From Robiginitomaculum sp. (GTDB lineage: Bacteria; Pseudomonadota; Alphaproteobacteria; Caulobacterales; Maricaulaceae): a stretch of 64,000 nucleotides of DNA. Below are positions 1 through 7,555 of the stretch, piece after piece. Position 1 is the first letter of the stretch, and each line of letters opens with the position of its first letter. The stretch covers positions 1 through 64,000 of the forward strand of contig JAJFFQ010000059.1 in assembly GCA_021776565.1 (NCBI GenBank), read 5' to 3'. A model generated the notes under the pieces. The model was not told the origin of the DNA and ran no database searches. It saw only the letters and a list, made by a program, of their open reading frames with translations. A program made the position numbers and the translations under genes.

Positions 1-266
1 ATTAAGGGTTTGGAGCGTGGTATGAGAGAAAATTATACAGTTTCAGGAGTAAAGCCGCAGGAAGGGCGATCCCTTTCAAGGTTTTATGACGCAAAAATGG
101 ATAATTTAATCCATATCCCCCCAATAGCTAAAGAAGGGGGATGCGACGCATTTACCCACCAAAGGCGTCAAAACCGGCTTGTGAAGATCACTGCACGGCA
201 CCGCCTTTTCCTGTCTGGCGACCAAATTCGACCGCGCCACGCCCGAAATCTTAATGTCCACAGACC
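1..266. other. Left edge, no supported gene
   Basis: I see no convincing gene between the window edge and the stop of the leftward lipoprotein gene. An open frame runs rightward from about position 10 to 360, but it overlaps the lipoprotein gene antisense, has no recognisable domain and no clear ribosome binding site. A C-run and G-run at about 117-140 could form a short hairpin; it lacks a clear T-run, so I do not call a terminator. Confidence 0.4.
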
Positions 267-989
267 CTATCTTCCGGCTGGCGGCACCTGGCTGTCTTTC
301 CAGCGTTTGTTGGGTGCGTTTGGATCAACCTGTTTTTCCTGCCCCCAGTTTGGCGCATAGGTAACAAGCGGGGCCGATGGCGGTTTGCAACCCTTGGCAA
401 GACCATAACCTTTTAGGAAAGCCCGCCGTCTGCGACCATTGTCAAAGCGTTCGTCGTAATGCTTTTTGGCTTTTCGTGCGCCCGTTATGGTTCGCACGAC
501 GGGGCGTAGCGGTATGATGGAACTGGCGATACCACCAATAACATCAAGGGTGGTTTCACTTGCGCTATCGTTTTTGTGAGCGATTTGCTCAGCCGCAAGA
601 ATATCCGTGTCCATCTCGATCAAAGCTTCATCAAGGTCAGCGATCTGATAAGCGATCTGTTCGCACGTCAGACGCGGTTTCATGGTGTAAACATAGCCCA
701 GGTTTTCCAGAAAGTCCGGTGGAACGGGTGTTCTCAAATTCAGATCGTGCAAGGGTGATGAGGCGGCACCGGGCAGACCTTCTCGTGTCCTCTCTATGGT
801 ACCCTTCTCTGTGTCAGGCCTCGTGCTATCTGGTTTTGTTTTTTGAGTGCCATCATGACGCACCACAACCGGCCCGGCTTTTTGCGTGACCTGTGCCGGG
901 GTGTTTGAGGTGGCACAGCCGACAAACACCAAAAATGCACTGCACAGCAGGGCGGTTGTTAAATAATACAGGTTAACGGGAACGGTCAT
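267..989 (-). CDS. Predicted lipoprotein of unknown function
   Basis: The 240-residue product starts with a hydrophobic segment ending in a lipobox (FVGC, Cys about residue 25), so it is probably an exported lipoprotein. After the Cys comes a low-complexity stretch rich in Pro, Thr and Lys (about residues 28-75), then a predicted helical region (about 105-160) rich in Asp, Glu and Ala, and a basic segment with KAKKHYDERF and RRRRAFL near residues 170-195. I recognise no family. It is divergent from the carboxylase gene, with about 130 bp between the two start codons, so both promoters probably lie there. Function unknown; the gene call is supported by the signal sequence and open length. Confidence 0.7.
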   Translation of the reverse strand: MTVPVNLYYLTTALLCSAFLVFVGCATSNTPAQVTQKAGPVVVRHDGTQKTKPDSTRPDTEKGTIERTREGLPGAASSPLHDLNLRTPVPPDFLENLGYVYTMKPRLTCEQIAYQIADLDEALIEMDTDILAAEQIAHKNDSASETTLDVIGGIASSIIPLRPVVRTITGARKAKKHYDERFDNGRRRRAFLKGYGLAKGCKPPSAPLVTYAPNWGQEKQVDPNAPNKRWKDSQVPPAGR

Positions 990-1120
990 GGCAAAGACTC
1001 CGGTATTGATAACAATAAAATACCGTGCCAGCGAGAAAATGCAAAGCCATGAGTTACATCCATACTCTGGTTGCCGCGCAGGGGTGTGCGATGCTATGGC
1101 AGGGCAAAAGGAATTTGGTC

Positions 1121-2653
1121 ATGAAGCATATTCTGGACGAGCTGGAAAACCGGCGCGAGGCGGCACTAATGGGCGGCGGCGGGGCGCGCATAAAAAAGCA
1201 ACATGCCAAGGGCAAGCTGACGGCGCGTGAACGCCTTGAAATTCTCCTCGATGAGGAAAGCTTCGAAGAATATGATATGTTCGTTGAGCATCGTTGCCAT
1301 GATTTTGACATGGCAGATAAAACCGTGCCGGGTGATGGCGTGGTCACGGGGCAAGGCACCATCAATGGCCGTCTGGTTTATGTGTTTGCCAAGGATTTTA
1401 CCGTCATGGGCGGCTCACTCTCATTGGCTCATGCACAAAAAATTTGCAAAGTGCAGGATATGGCGCTGAAAAACGGCGCGCCCATTATTGGCCTTTTTGA
1501 TGCGGGCGGGGCGCGTATTCAGGAAGGCGTTGATGCTTTGGGAGGCTATGCGGAAGTATTTCAGCGCAATGTGCTGGCCTCCGGGGTCATCCCGCAAATC
1601 TCTGTCATTATGGGGCCGTGCGCGGGCGGTGATGTGTATTCCCCGGCCATGACTGATTTCATTTTTATGGTGCGTGATACATCCTATCTTTACGTTACTG
1701 GCCCCGATGTGGTCAAAACCGTGACCAATGAAGTGGTCAGCCATGAGGAACTTGGCGGTGCCAAAATGCACGCCAAGGTTTCCGGTGTTGCCGAAGGTGC
1801 CTTTGACAATGATTTTGAGGCACTGACCCAGGTGCGCCGTCTGACTGATTTTTTGCCGTCCAGTAATCGCGAAAGTGCCCCCGACTGGCCCAGTTTTGAT
1901 GAGGCAGATCGGCAGGTTCCTGTTTTGGATACCCTGATCCCGGCCAATCCCAACATGCCTTACGACATGAAAGAACTGGTCGCGGCGGTGGCTGATGAAG
2001 GCGATTTTTTCGAGATCATGCCCGAGTTTGGTGCCAACATTATTACTGCCTTTGGCCGCCTTGAGGGGCGCACGGTGGGGTTTGTCGCCAATCAACCCAT
2101 GGTTCTGGCCGGGGTGCTGGACATTGATGCCAGCAAAAAGGCGGCACGGTTTGTGCGCTTTTGCGATGCCTTTGAAATACCATTGATAACATTTGTTGAT
2201 GTGCCGGGTTTTTTGCCGGGAACCAGGCAGGAATCCGGTGGTCTTATCAAGCATGGTGCCAAGCTGCTGTTTGCCTATGCCGAAGCCACGGTGCCCAAAA
2301 TTACGGTCATCACCCGCAAGGCCTATGGCGGTGCCTATGATGTTATGGCGTCCAAACATTTACGCGGTGATGTGAACTATGCCTGGCCCAGTGCCGAAAT
2401 CGCCGTTATGGGGGCCAAGGGGGCGGTTGAGATCATTTTTCGAGGTGAAGCAGGTGACCCGGAAAAAATTGCCAAACGCACCAAAGAATATGAAGATAAT
2501 TTTGCCAATCCGTTCATTGCCGCCCAGCGCGGCTATATTGATGATGTTATCATGCCGCACTCTACCCGCAAACGCGTGGTCAGGGCGCTGCGCACTTTGC
2601 GCAACAAGGACTTAAGCAATCCCTGGAAAAAACACGATAACATTCCACTTTAG
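1121..2653 (+). CDS. pccB: Propionyl-CoA carboxylase beta subunit (carboxyltransferase)
   Basis: This 510-residue protein is the biotin-dependent carboxyltransferase subunit that moves a carboxyl group from carboxybiotin to an acyl-CoA, most likely propionyl-CoA to give methylmalonyl-CoA. The N-terminal half has [11 protein letters not shown] (about 97), GGARIQEG (about 129) and [12 protein letters not shown] (about 163), which form the oxyanion and CoA sites. The C-terminal half has [10 protein letters not shown] and [10 protein letters not shown]. An Asp in RGDVNYAW (about 417) aligns with the residue known in actinobacterial homologues to favour propionyl-CoA; that specificity is inference. 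The ATG at 1121 fits family length (about 510) and follows GGAAT-like AGGAATTT; earlier in-frame ATGs at 1025 and 1091 only add unconserved residues. The biotin-carrying alpha subunit is not in the window. It could feed on products of the valine operon at the right end. Confidence 0.93.
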   Translation: MKHILDELENRREAALMGGGGARIKKQHAKGKLTARERLEILLDEESFEEYDMFVEHRCHDFDMADKTVPGDGVVTGQGTINGRLVYVFAKDFTVMGGSLSLAHAQKICKVQDMALKNGAPIIGLFDAGGARIQEGVDALGGYAEVFQRNVLASGVIPQISVIMGPCAGGDVYSPAMTDFIFMVRDTSYLYVTGPDVVKTVTNEVVSHEELGGAKMHAKVSGVAEGAFDNDFEALTQVRRLTDFLPSSNRESAPDWPSFDEADRQVPVLDTLIPANPNMPYDMKELVAAVADEGDFFEIMPEFGANIITAFGRLEGRTVGFVANQPMVLAGVLDIDASKKAARFVRFCDAFEIPLITFVDVPGFLPGTRQESGGLIKHGAKLLFAYAEATVPKITVITRKAYGGAYDVMASKHLRGDVNYAWPSAEIAVMGAKGAVEIIFRGEAGDPEKIAKRTKEYEDNFANPFIAAQRGYIDDVIMPHSTRKRVVRALRTLRNKDLSNPWKKHDNIPL

Positions 2654-2674
2654 AGATTTTGTGGCCTCACACCC

Positions 2675-2723
2675 CATGCTTCGTCCTTCGACAGGCTCAG
2701 GATGAAGAAGCTCAGCATGAGGT
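2675..2723. repeat. Dispersed TTCGACAGGCTCAG palindrome, copy 1
   Basis: The stretch contains CCTTCGACAGGCTCAGGATGA followed by AAGCTCAGCATGAGG. The same core, TTCGACA(A/G)GCTCAG, recurs at 31551-31629 (both orientations) and 55493-55558 (both orientations). Motifs of this type are widespread intergenic repeats in alphaproteobacterial genomes; this is a family-level recollection, not a search result. Confidence 0.7.
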
Positions 2724-2850
2724 GTTGTCACACTATTTTCTTCCTCACCCTGCGTCTGTCAACGGGTGAATGACTCCACTGGTCATAACTATACCCCATC
2801 AGCGTCTCCGGTTGGATAAGTATGGGGAATTTTGTGATTTCCAACGCGGC

Positions 2851-2938
2851 GTCATTGCGGCGCAGGCCGCAACCTATTGTGATGCGTCAAGATGGATTGC
2901 GGCCAGTTTATTCTTACGAAAGTGAGGGCCGCAATGAC
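2851..2938. repeat. Inverted repeat with GTCATTGCGGC arms
   Basis: GTCATTGCGGC near 2851 is matched by GCCGCAATGAC near 2928-2938, with further GCCGCAA and TTGCGGCC blocks between. The ~88-bp unit could fold into a long imperfect hairpin. It resembles the common intergenic CGTCATTGCG palindromes of proteobacteria. Confidence 0.65.
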
Positions 2939-2995
2939 GGTGAATGGTGAATCGGGCATAACCACCAACTTATCCCCGCTCACCCTCCCAAGGGT

Positions 2996-3080
2996 CGTTT
3001 AAGGGACACGACCTGACCCTTGGCTGACCTTCATCTGTCCCTTAACTGACCCTTGAGTGCGCTAATTTGTCCCTTAAACG
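2996..3080. repeat. 13-bp inverted repeat enclosing CCCTT(A/G) array
   Basis: CGTTTAAGGGACA (2996-3008) is matched exactly by TGTCCCTTAAACG (3068-3080). Between and just beyond the arms the motif GACCCTTG / TGTCCCTTAA / GTCCCTCAA / GCCCCTTA recurs at least six times. No protein is encoded. Confidence 0.6.
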
Positions 3081-3115
3081 TCCCTCAAATGCCCCTTATT
3101 GTCTCTTACTTACTG

Positions 3116-3194
3116 GTGCTATCGCGACGGTAAACCGTGGCTATGAGCACGTGATTCTTGTGCTATCGCGACGGTAAACCGTGGCTATGAGCAC
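3116..3194. repeat. Two identical 35-bp palindromic repeats
   Basis: A 35-bp unit starting GTGCTATCGCGACGGT and ending GGCTATGAGCAC occurs twice without a mismatch, at 3116-3150 and 3160-3194, separated by 9 bp. Each unit is an imperfect palindrome centred on ACGGTAAACCGT with GTGCT/AGCAC ends. The 9-bp gap and two copies argue against a CRISPR array. Confidence 0.8.
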
Positions 3195-3283
3195 ACTTTA
3201 TCCCCACCCTCTCAAGACCAGTTATAATCGTGCAATTTGGATAATGATATTACTGCAAAATCCGGGTTGCCGAGCTGGAATCA

Positions 3284-4216
3284 TTACAATCCCGGTTCGC
3301 CCTTGTGTTCGGGGTGGCGGGTAACATAGTCGGTCTTGATCTGGCGCGAGGATTTGCGCCCATCGTCATGGCACCAGCCGGGTTCAGCAAAAATATACCA
3401 GAGGCGTTGTTTCAGGCTAAGGCCTTTTTGCCCGGCGTCCTTGATTATGCCCACATATTCGTGAGTGGCAACGCGCAAGGGATTAAACGTACCCAGATCA
3501 CTGACCAGGCCATAGCGCGGTGCATCACTGTTACGCTCGGCCACGAAAGTGCCGAACATCTTGTCCCAAGTGATGAAAACGCCCGCATAGTTGGCGTCCA
3601 GATATCGCGGATTGTTGGCATGGTGTACCCGATGGTGCGAGGGGGTATTCATAATGGCCTCGAACCAGCGCGGGCATTTGTTGATAACTTCGGTATGGAA
3701 CCAGAACTGGTAAATCAGGTTTAGTCCATAACAAAACCCCAGCAATGCCGGGTGAAAACCCATTAACGTTATCGGGATAAAAAAGAAAACCCCGCCTGAG
3801 ATCAATCCCGTCCAGGTTTGGCGAAGCGCAGTGGTCAGATTATAATGCTGTGAGGAATGGTGGATAACATGCGACGCCCAGCCCCAGCGACAGCGATGCA
3901 TGTATCGGTGAATCCAGTAATAGGTAAAATCAACCAATACAAAACAGGTTAATAAAGTGAACCAGTTAAACGGCATTTTATAAGGGGCGAGCAAATAGGC
4001 CAGAAGCAAGAGCGCCCCGGACGCCAGCCCGGTAATTCCATTGATGACGGAGCTACCTAGGCCCATAAATACACTGGTGGCGGCATCCTTGCTCTCATAC
4101 TCACCGCCTGTACCCCGCACACGGATGAGAATGATCTCGGCCAGAATTAACACTATAAAAAAAGGCGCAGCCAATATGGTCACAGGGGTGCCTTGCAAAA
4201 ACTCAGGCATGTGCAT
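3284..4216 (-). CDS. Sterol desaturase / fatty acid hydroxylase superfamily membrane protein
   Basis: A 310-residue integral membrane di-iron protein of the fatty acid hydroxylase superfamily. The three His clusters are visible: HRYMH (about 104-108), HVIHH (about 116-120) and HRVHH (about 196-200), followed by WDKMFGTF. Members hydroxylate or desaturate sterols, carotenoids or lipids; the substrate cannot be told. Several hydrophobic segments precede and separate the His boxes. The start overlaps the end of the upstream small membrane protein gene by 14 bp, so the two are probably translationally coupled; an ATG two codons later (4210) is also possible. The leftward group with the aldehyde dehydrogenase may reflect lipid or aldehyde metabolism, which is inference. 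Confidence 0.85.
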   Translation of the reverse strand: MHMPEFLQGTPVTILAAPFFIVLILAEIILIRVRGTGGEYESKDAATSVFMGLGSSVINGITGLASGALLLLAYLLAPYKMPFNWFTLLTCFVLVDFTYYWIHRYMHRCRWGWASHVIHHSSQHYNLTTALRQTWTGLISGGVFFFIPITLMGFHPALLGFCYGLNLIYQFWFHTEVINKCPRWFEAIMNTPSHHRVHHANNPRYLDANYAGVFITWDKMFGTFVAERNSDAPRYGLVSDLGTFNPLRVATHEYVGIIKDAGQKGLSLKQRLWYIFAEPGWCHDDGRKSSRQIKTDYVTRHPEHKGEPGL

Positions 4217-4634
4217 GTTCCTTTATGGCGGCATGTATGGCACTTTCTTCGGCCACGCGCACAGCCTCATCGGTAAAATCAAGATGCATTTTGGGCCAGG
4301 TGAAATCATGCAAGCTGATGCCAAGGCTCATCCCGTCACCTTCAAGTGATTTGATTGTGGATGCGTTTAGCGCACGTACGGCCATGCGATCACCTATGGC
4401 GCGAACCAGTACCAGCCCTGGTGCATTGTTTAGGTAAACCAAAGCCCCGAACTTGTCTGCGCTGCGAATGATGCGATCAATACGTGCACCTTCAAAATGC
4501 TCGGCAATTGTCTTTTCTACCGGCACGTCAGTTTCCAGAACAACCGGATGGGCAATGCCGGTCATCCGGATGAGCAATACAATCAAGACGATAGCAAAAA
4601 GCGAAGGCAAAACAACGAGTAACAAATCCGGCAT
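4203..4634 (-). CDS. Small membrane-anchored protein of unknown function
   Basis: The ATG at 4634 gives 143 residues beginning with one strong transmembrane helix (about residues 3-25). A soluble domain follows that contains FEGARIDRIIRSAD and LVRAIGDRMAVRAL. The frame stays open further upstream, but that part overlaps the end of the aldehyde dehydrogenase gene and lacks family-like sequence, so I choose the start followed directly by the membrane helix. It lies between the aldehyde dehydrogenase (16 bp away) and the desaturase-like gene (14 bp overlap), so it is probably co-transcribed with both. I do not recognise a family. Confidence 0.65.
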   Translation of the reverse strand: MPDLLLVVLPSLFAIVLIVLLIRMTGIAHPVVLETDVPVEKTIAEHFEGARIDRIIRSADKFGALVYLNNAPGLVLVRAIGDRMAVRALNASTIKSLEGDGMSLGISLHDFTWPKMHLDFTDEAVRVAEESAIHAAIKEHAHA

Positions 4635-4650
4635 GATGATAACCCCTCTT

Positions 4651-6039
4651 TCAGGACATGAAACCCAATATGCGTTCAATGGTTTTCCCATAGGGCGGGA
4701 ACAGCATTTTCCGGCCATTGATTTTTGACTGGCGAAACACGGCTTTGGCATGGGAGAAAGTGAGAAATCCGTCATGGCCGTGATAAGCGCCAATCCCACT
4801 ATCGCCTACACCGCCAAAGGGCAAATCATTCTGGGCTATGTGCATTATGGTATCGTTGACCGCCATACCGCCCGCCAGTATTTCATTGCTCATGCGCTCG
4901 ACGACAATTTTATTGTCCGAGAACACATAGAGCGCCAGAGGATGCGGACGTTCGCCGATAAAATCTATGGCATCATCTATGCTGTCATAGGGAACCAGGG
5001 GCAGAAGCGGCCCGAAAATTTCCTCACTCATAATGGTCATATCCGGTGTGACGTTGGTCACCAGTTTGGGCGGCATTTTGCGCAAGTTGGAACTGGTTTC
5101 TGCCTCATCCGGGTAGATTTCAATAATGTTGGCACCTTTTTTACGGGCGTCATCCAGCAGACCTTTCAGGCGAGCAAAATGTTGCTCAGAGATGATCGCG
5201 GTATAGTCATCATTTTCATGGATTCCGGGATAAAATCGTCGGCAGGTTTGCATCAGTTCATCTGCTGTTGCCTCAACTTTGTCGCGCGGTGTTAGAACAT
5301 AATCCGGCGCAATGCACGTCTGGCCGGAATTGAGCAGCTTGCCAGATAAAATACGCTCTGCAGCTGTTTTCAGAGAATAGTCATGGTCTATCACCGTTGG
5401 CGATTTACCCCCCAGCTCCAGCGTTACCGGGGTCAGGTTTTTGGCTGCCGCCTCCATGACATACCGGCCAACCCTGGTCGATCCGGTAAACAACATATGG
5501 TCAAAATTCAGGGTGGAAAATTCCTGCGCGACTGATGCATCACCGGTGATGACCGCAACCAGATCCTCATCGAAAATTTTGCCTAGTAATTGTTTGGTCA
5601 AATCTGATGTGCGCGGCGTTAATTCGGATGGTTTTATCATGGCGCGATTGCCCGCACTTAGCGCGGCAATCAGCGGCGAGATAGCCAACTGAAACGGGTA
5701 ATTCCACGGACTTATAATGCCGACAACGCCTTTGGGCATATAACGGATTTCATTATGGGCGGGTTTGAATTGCAAGGCCACCGGGCGGCGCCCAATCCCC
5801 ATCCATTTGCGCAAATGGCTTCGTGTGTGTTTAATCTCGGTAATCAGCGCCGCAATATCGGCTAGTCGGGTTTCAACCGTTGAGCGATGACCAAAATCCT
5901 CAGAGATCGTTGCGGCAATTTCATCCGCGTTGTCCATAATGAGTTTCATCAATTGCGCCAGGCGCTGATCGCGGACTTCAAAAGACGGGTTGACTTGGGC
6001 GCGAAAGGCATCGCGCTGTTTTTGCAAGATCGAGTGCAT
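4651..6039 (-). CDS. NAD(P)-dependent aldehyde dehydrogenase, coniferyl-aldehyde-like
   Basis: A 462-residue aldehyde dehydrogenase oxidising an aldehyde to the acid with NAD(P). Conserved elements include PKGVVGIISPWNYPF for the cofactor site, FTGSTRVGR, the general-base Glu in LELGGKSP (about 208) and the nucleophilic Cys in NSGQTCIAP (about 242), then EEIFGPLLP and LPFGGVGDSG. Length and the C-terminal FPPYGK segment resemble coniferyl aldehyde and class 3 fatty aldehyde dehydrogenases, which often have membrane-directed C-termini. Substrate is not determined. It sits upstream of two membrane protein genes on the same strand with short gaps, and 30 bp downstream of the phosphodiesterase gene, so a leftward operon is likely. 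Confidence 0.9.
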   Translation of the reverse strand: MHSILQKQRDAFRAQVNPSFEVRDQRLAQLMKLIMDNADEIAATISEDFGHRSTVETRLADIAALITEIKHTRSHLRKWMGIGRRPVALQFKPAHNEIRYMPKGVVGIISPWNYPFQLAISPLIAALSAGNRAMIKPSELTPRTSDLTKQLLGKIFDEDLVAVITGDASVAQEFSTLNFDHMLFTGSTRVGRYVMEAAAKNLTPVTLELGGKSPTVIDHDYSLKTAAERILSGKLLNSGQTCIAPDYVLTPRDKVEATADELMQTCRRFYPGIHENDDYTAIISEQHFARLKGLLDDARKKGANIIEIYPDEAETSSNLRKMPPKLVTNVTPDMTIMSEEIFGPLLPLVPYDSIDDAIDFIGERPHPLALYVFSDNKIVVERMSNEILAGGMAVNDTIMHIAQNDLPFGGVGDSGIGAYHGHDGFLTFSHAKAVFRQSKINGRKMLFPPYGKTIERILGFMS

Positions 6040-6069
6040 GGGGTCTCCAAAAAAGTGAACAGCGTTTAG

Positions 6070-7092
6070 TTAATCAGATCGAGCGCCTCTCGCCAAGAGG
6101 GAAGCGCGGGCATCGTTGGCAAAATCGCTAAACACACCATCGACACCCAGGTCGAAAAAGAAATCATATTCTGCCTGGGCATTGGGGAACACATCAGGCA
6201 ATTGGTCAGAGCGAAACGTCCAGGGGTGAACTTTCAGGCCTACCCTGTGAGCGGCCTCGATCCAGCCAGAAGAGCGTCCATCCTTACCCACCAGCAACGC
6301 CTTGGACGGGCCAATGCCGTCTGCGTAATTGGCAATGTCAGCCAAGTCCACGCCCTTACTTTCTGCCAGCAACAGGATAAGAGGCAGCGCGGTCTTGTTC
6401 CGCAAAGAGCGTAAAATGCTATCCTCGAATGACTGGATAAATACCGGTGAACCGGGCCTATCCCATCCAGTTTTTTGTAATTGCGCCAAAACGCCCACTT
6501 CAAAATCATAGCCCAATGATTTGAAATAAGAGGGTAATTTTGTTTCAGGGTATATGCCAACCGGATTACCCTGCATGGAAATGCGCCCCTGAGCGACGGC
6601 AATGACCTCGGCAAAGGTGAGGATTTCAAATTGCCCGTCGGCGCTATGGCTGCGCGTTGCGAAAGCCTGTGTGGCGCGTAAAGTCTTGATCTCCGCAAGA
6701 GTGAAATCCTCGGAGAACCAGTCCGCTCCTTCATGGCCGTTTTTTTGTGTTTTGCGATCCGCAAATTCCGGGTGGTCGGCCACATTGGTGGTGGTGGACA
6801 GATAATGATCGTGGCGGGCGATCAGGTGGCCGTCTTTGGTAAATACCAGATCCGGCTCAATATAATCCGCCCCCAGTTTTATCGCCAGGTCATAACCTTG
6901 CGCTGTGTGCTCGGGCAAATAACCTGGCGCGCCTCTATGGGCGATAACCAGAGGTTGCACATTGTGCGGATCAGACATGGCAATATCCTTGTGTTCGGCA
7001 GAGGTTTTGGGCAGGCAGGCAGCGAGACTGGTGCTTGCCAACAGGCTGGGTGCTACGGTCAATACGCGCCGCCGTGTTATCAGTGACTTCAT
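6070..7092 (-). CDS. glpQ: Glycerophosphodiester phosphodiesterase, exported
   Basis: This 340-residue enzyme hydrolyses glycerophosphodiesters to glycerol-3-phosphate and an alcohol. It carries the GDPD signatures HRGAPGYLPEHT (His52, Arg53, Glu61), YIEPDLV (Glu79, Asp81) and ARHDHYL (His94), which bind metal and substrate. The N-terminus has TRRRVL, a hydrophobic stretch and LAAC with Cys26, so it could be a Tat- or Sec-exported lipoprotein; periplasmic action matches GlpQ. The C-terminal half contains VHPWTFR and DLGVDGVFSDF, also typical. It is the first gene of the leftward group. No glycerol-3-phosphate transporter is adjacent. Confidence 0.9.
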   Translation of the reverse strand: MKSLITRRRVLTVAPSLLASTSLAACLPKTSAEHKDIAMSDPHNVQPLVIAHRGAPGYLPEHTAQGYDLAIKLGADYIEPDLVFTKDGHLIARHDHYLSTTTNVADHPEFADRKTQKNGHEGADWFSEDFTLAEIKTLRATQAFATRSHSADGQFEILTFAEVIAVAQGRISMQGNPVGIYPETKLPSYFKSLGYDFEVGVLAQLQKTGWDRPGSPVFIQSFEDSILRSLRNKTALPLILLLAESKGVDLADIANYADGIGPSKALLVGKDGRSSGWIEAAHRVGLKVHPWTFRSDQLPDVFPNAQAEYDFFFDLGVDGVFSDFANDARASLLARGARSD

Positions 7093-7555
7093 GCGTCTTG
7101 CTCCCCTTGACCTGCACGCTAGGCAGTTTGCAGCTTATTCGCAAGCAAGAGGTTATGGATGAATGGGTTTTGATTACCCAAGCGAGTTTGCGCGGCCTTA
7201 CGAAACCACTTGCGGTTATGGCCCGTGGTCGGTAAAGAATTTGGACGGTAACCAGGGTCTGAACTCAATTGGATTACACAATTCTGTTTGGCGAGGAAGG
7301 CTAAGATGCAAGCAAGGTGGACGATGGACAGGTTTACCCCTATTTCAAGGACACTTTGCGCCGCAGATTGGCCTTCCTCGCCAAACCCTAAGGGCGAAAT
7401 GAATTTGCGTCCTGAGTGTGTCGAAAGGTGTTGAAAATGCACCACATTTCCTGCCCCCTTCCTCCTGTTCAGGGCGCAAATGCACCAGAGCAGAATGGGC
7501 AATCGAATTGGGTTCAGACCCTAATAAGCGGCGTTTGGCCGTTGGAGTATAAGGG
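7093..7555. other. 463-bp divergent intergenic region
   Basis: This gap separates the leftward glpQ group from the rightward oxidoreductase operon and must hold both promoters. Most of it (7254-7522) is a nested inverted repeat listed separately. Antisense open frames of 77 and 127 codons cross it but have no ribosome binding sites or domains. The sequence ...GGAGTATAAGGG just before 7556 supplies the Shine-Dalgarno for the oxidoreductase gene. Confidence 0.6.
7254..7522. mobile_element. MITE-like nested inverted-repeat element
   Basis: The outer arms are 22 bp, start AGGGTCTGAAC and end GGATT or CGATT; they occupy 7254-7275 and, inverted, 7501-7522, matching at 20 of 22 positions. Inside, TTTGGCGAGGAAGGC (7287-7301) is matched perfectly by GCCTTCCTCGCCAAA (7371-7385). 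The unit is about 269 bp, has no transposase and ends 33 bp before the oxidoreductase start codon. I could not identify a clear target-site duplication, so mobility is inferred only from the arms and size. Confidence 0.5.

Larger units (their letters stand above)
2654..3283. other. Repeat-rich intergenic region without genes
   Basis: This 630-bp gap between two converging genes has no credible open frame. It holds at least four different inverted or direct repeats, listed separately, so it behaves like a landing zone for small palindromic elements. Some could act as bidirectional terminators for pccB and the desaturase-like gene, but I see no hairpin followed directly by a T-run. Confidence 0.7.

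Noticed and set aside
10-360. A 116-codon rightward open frame at the window edge
   Set aside because: Overlaps the lipoprotein gene antisense and shows no family features.
1421-2359. A 312-codon leftward open frame
   Set aside because: Antisense to pccB; composition His/Gly/Ile-rich with no family features.
3116-3194. CRISPR array
   Set aside because: Only two repeats, a 9-bp spacer and no cas genes.
7119-7502. A 127-codon leftward open frame in the intergenic region
   Set aside because: It consists largely of the MITE-like repeat and has no start signals.
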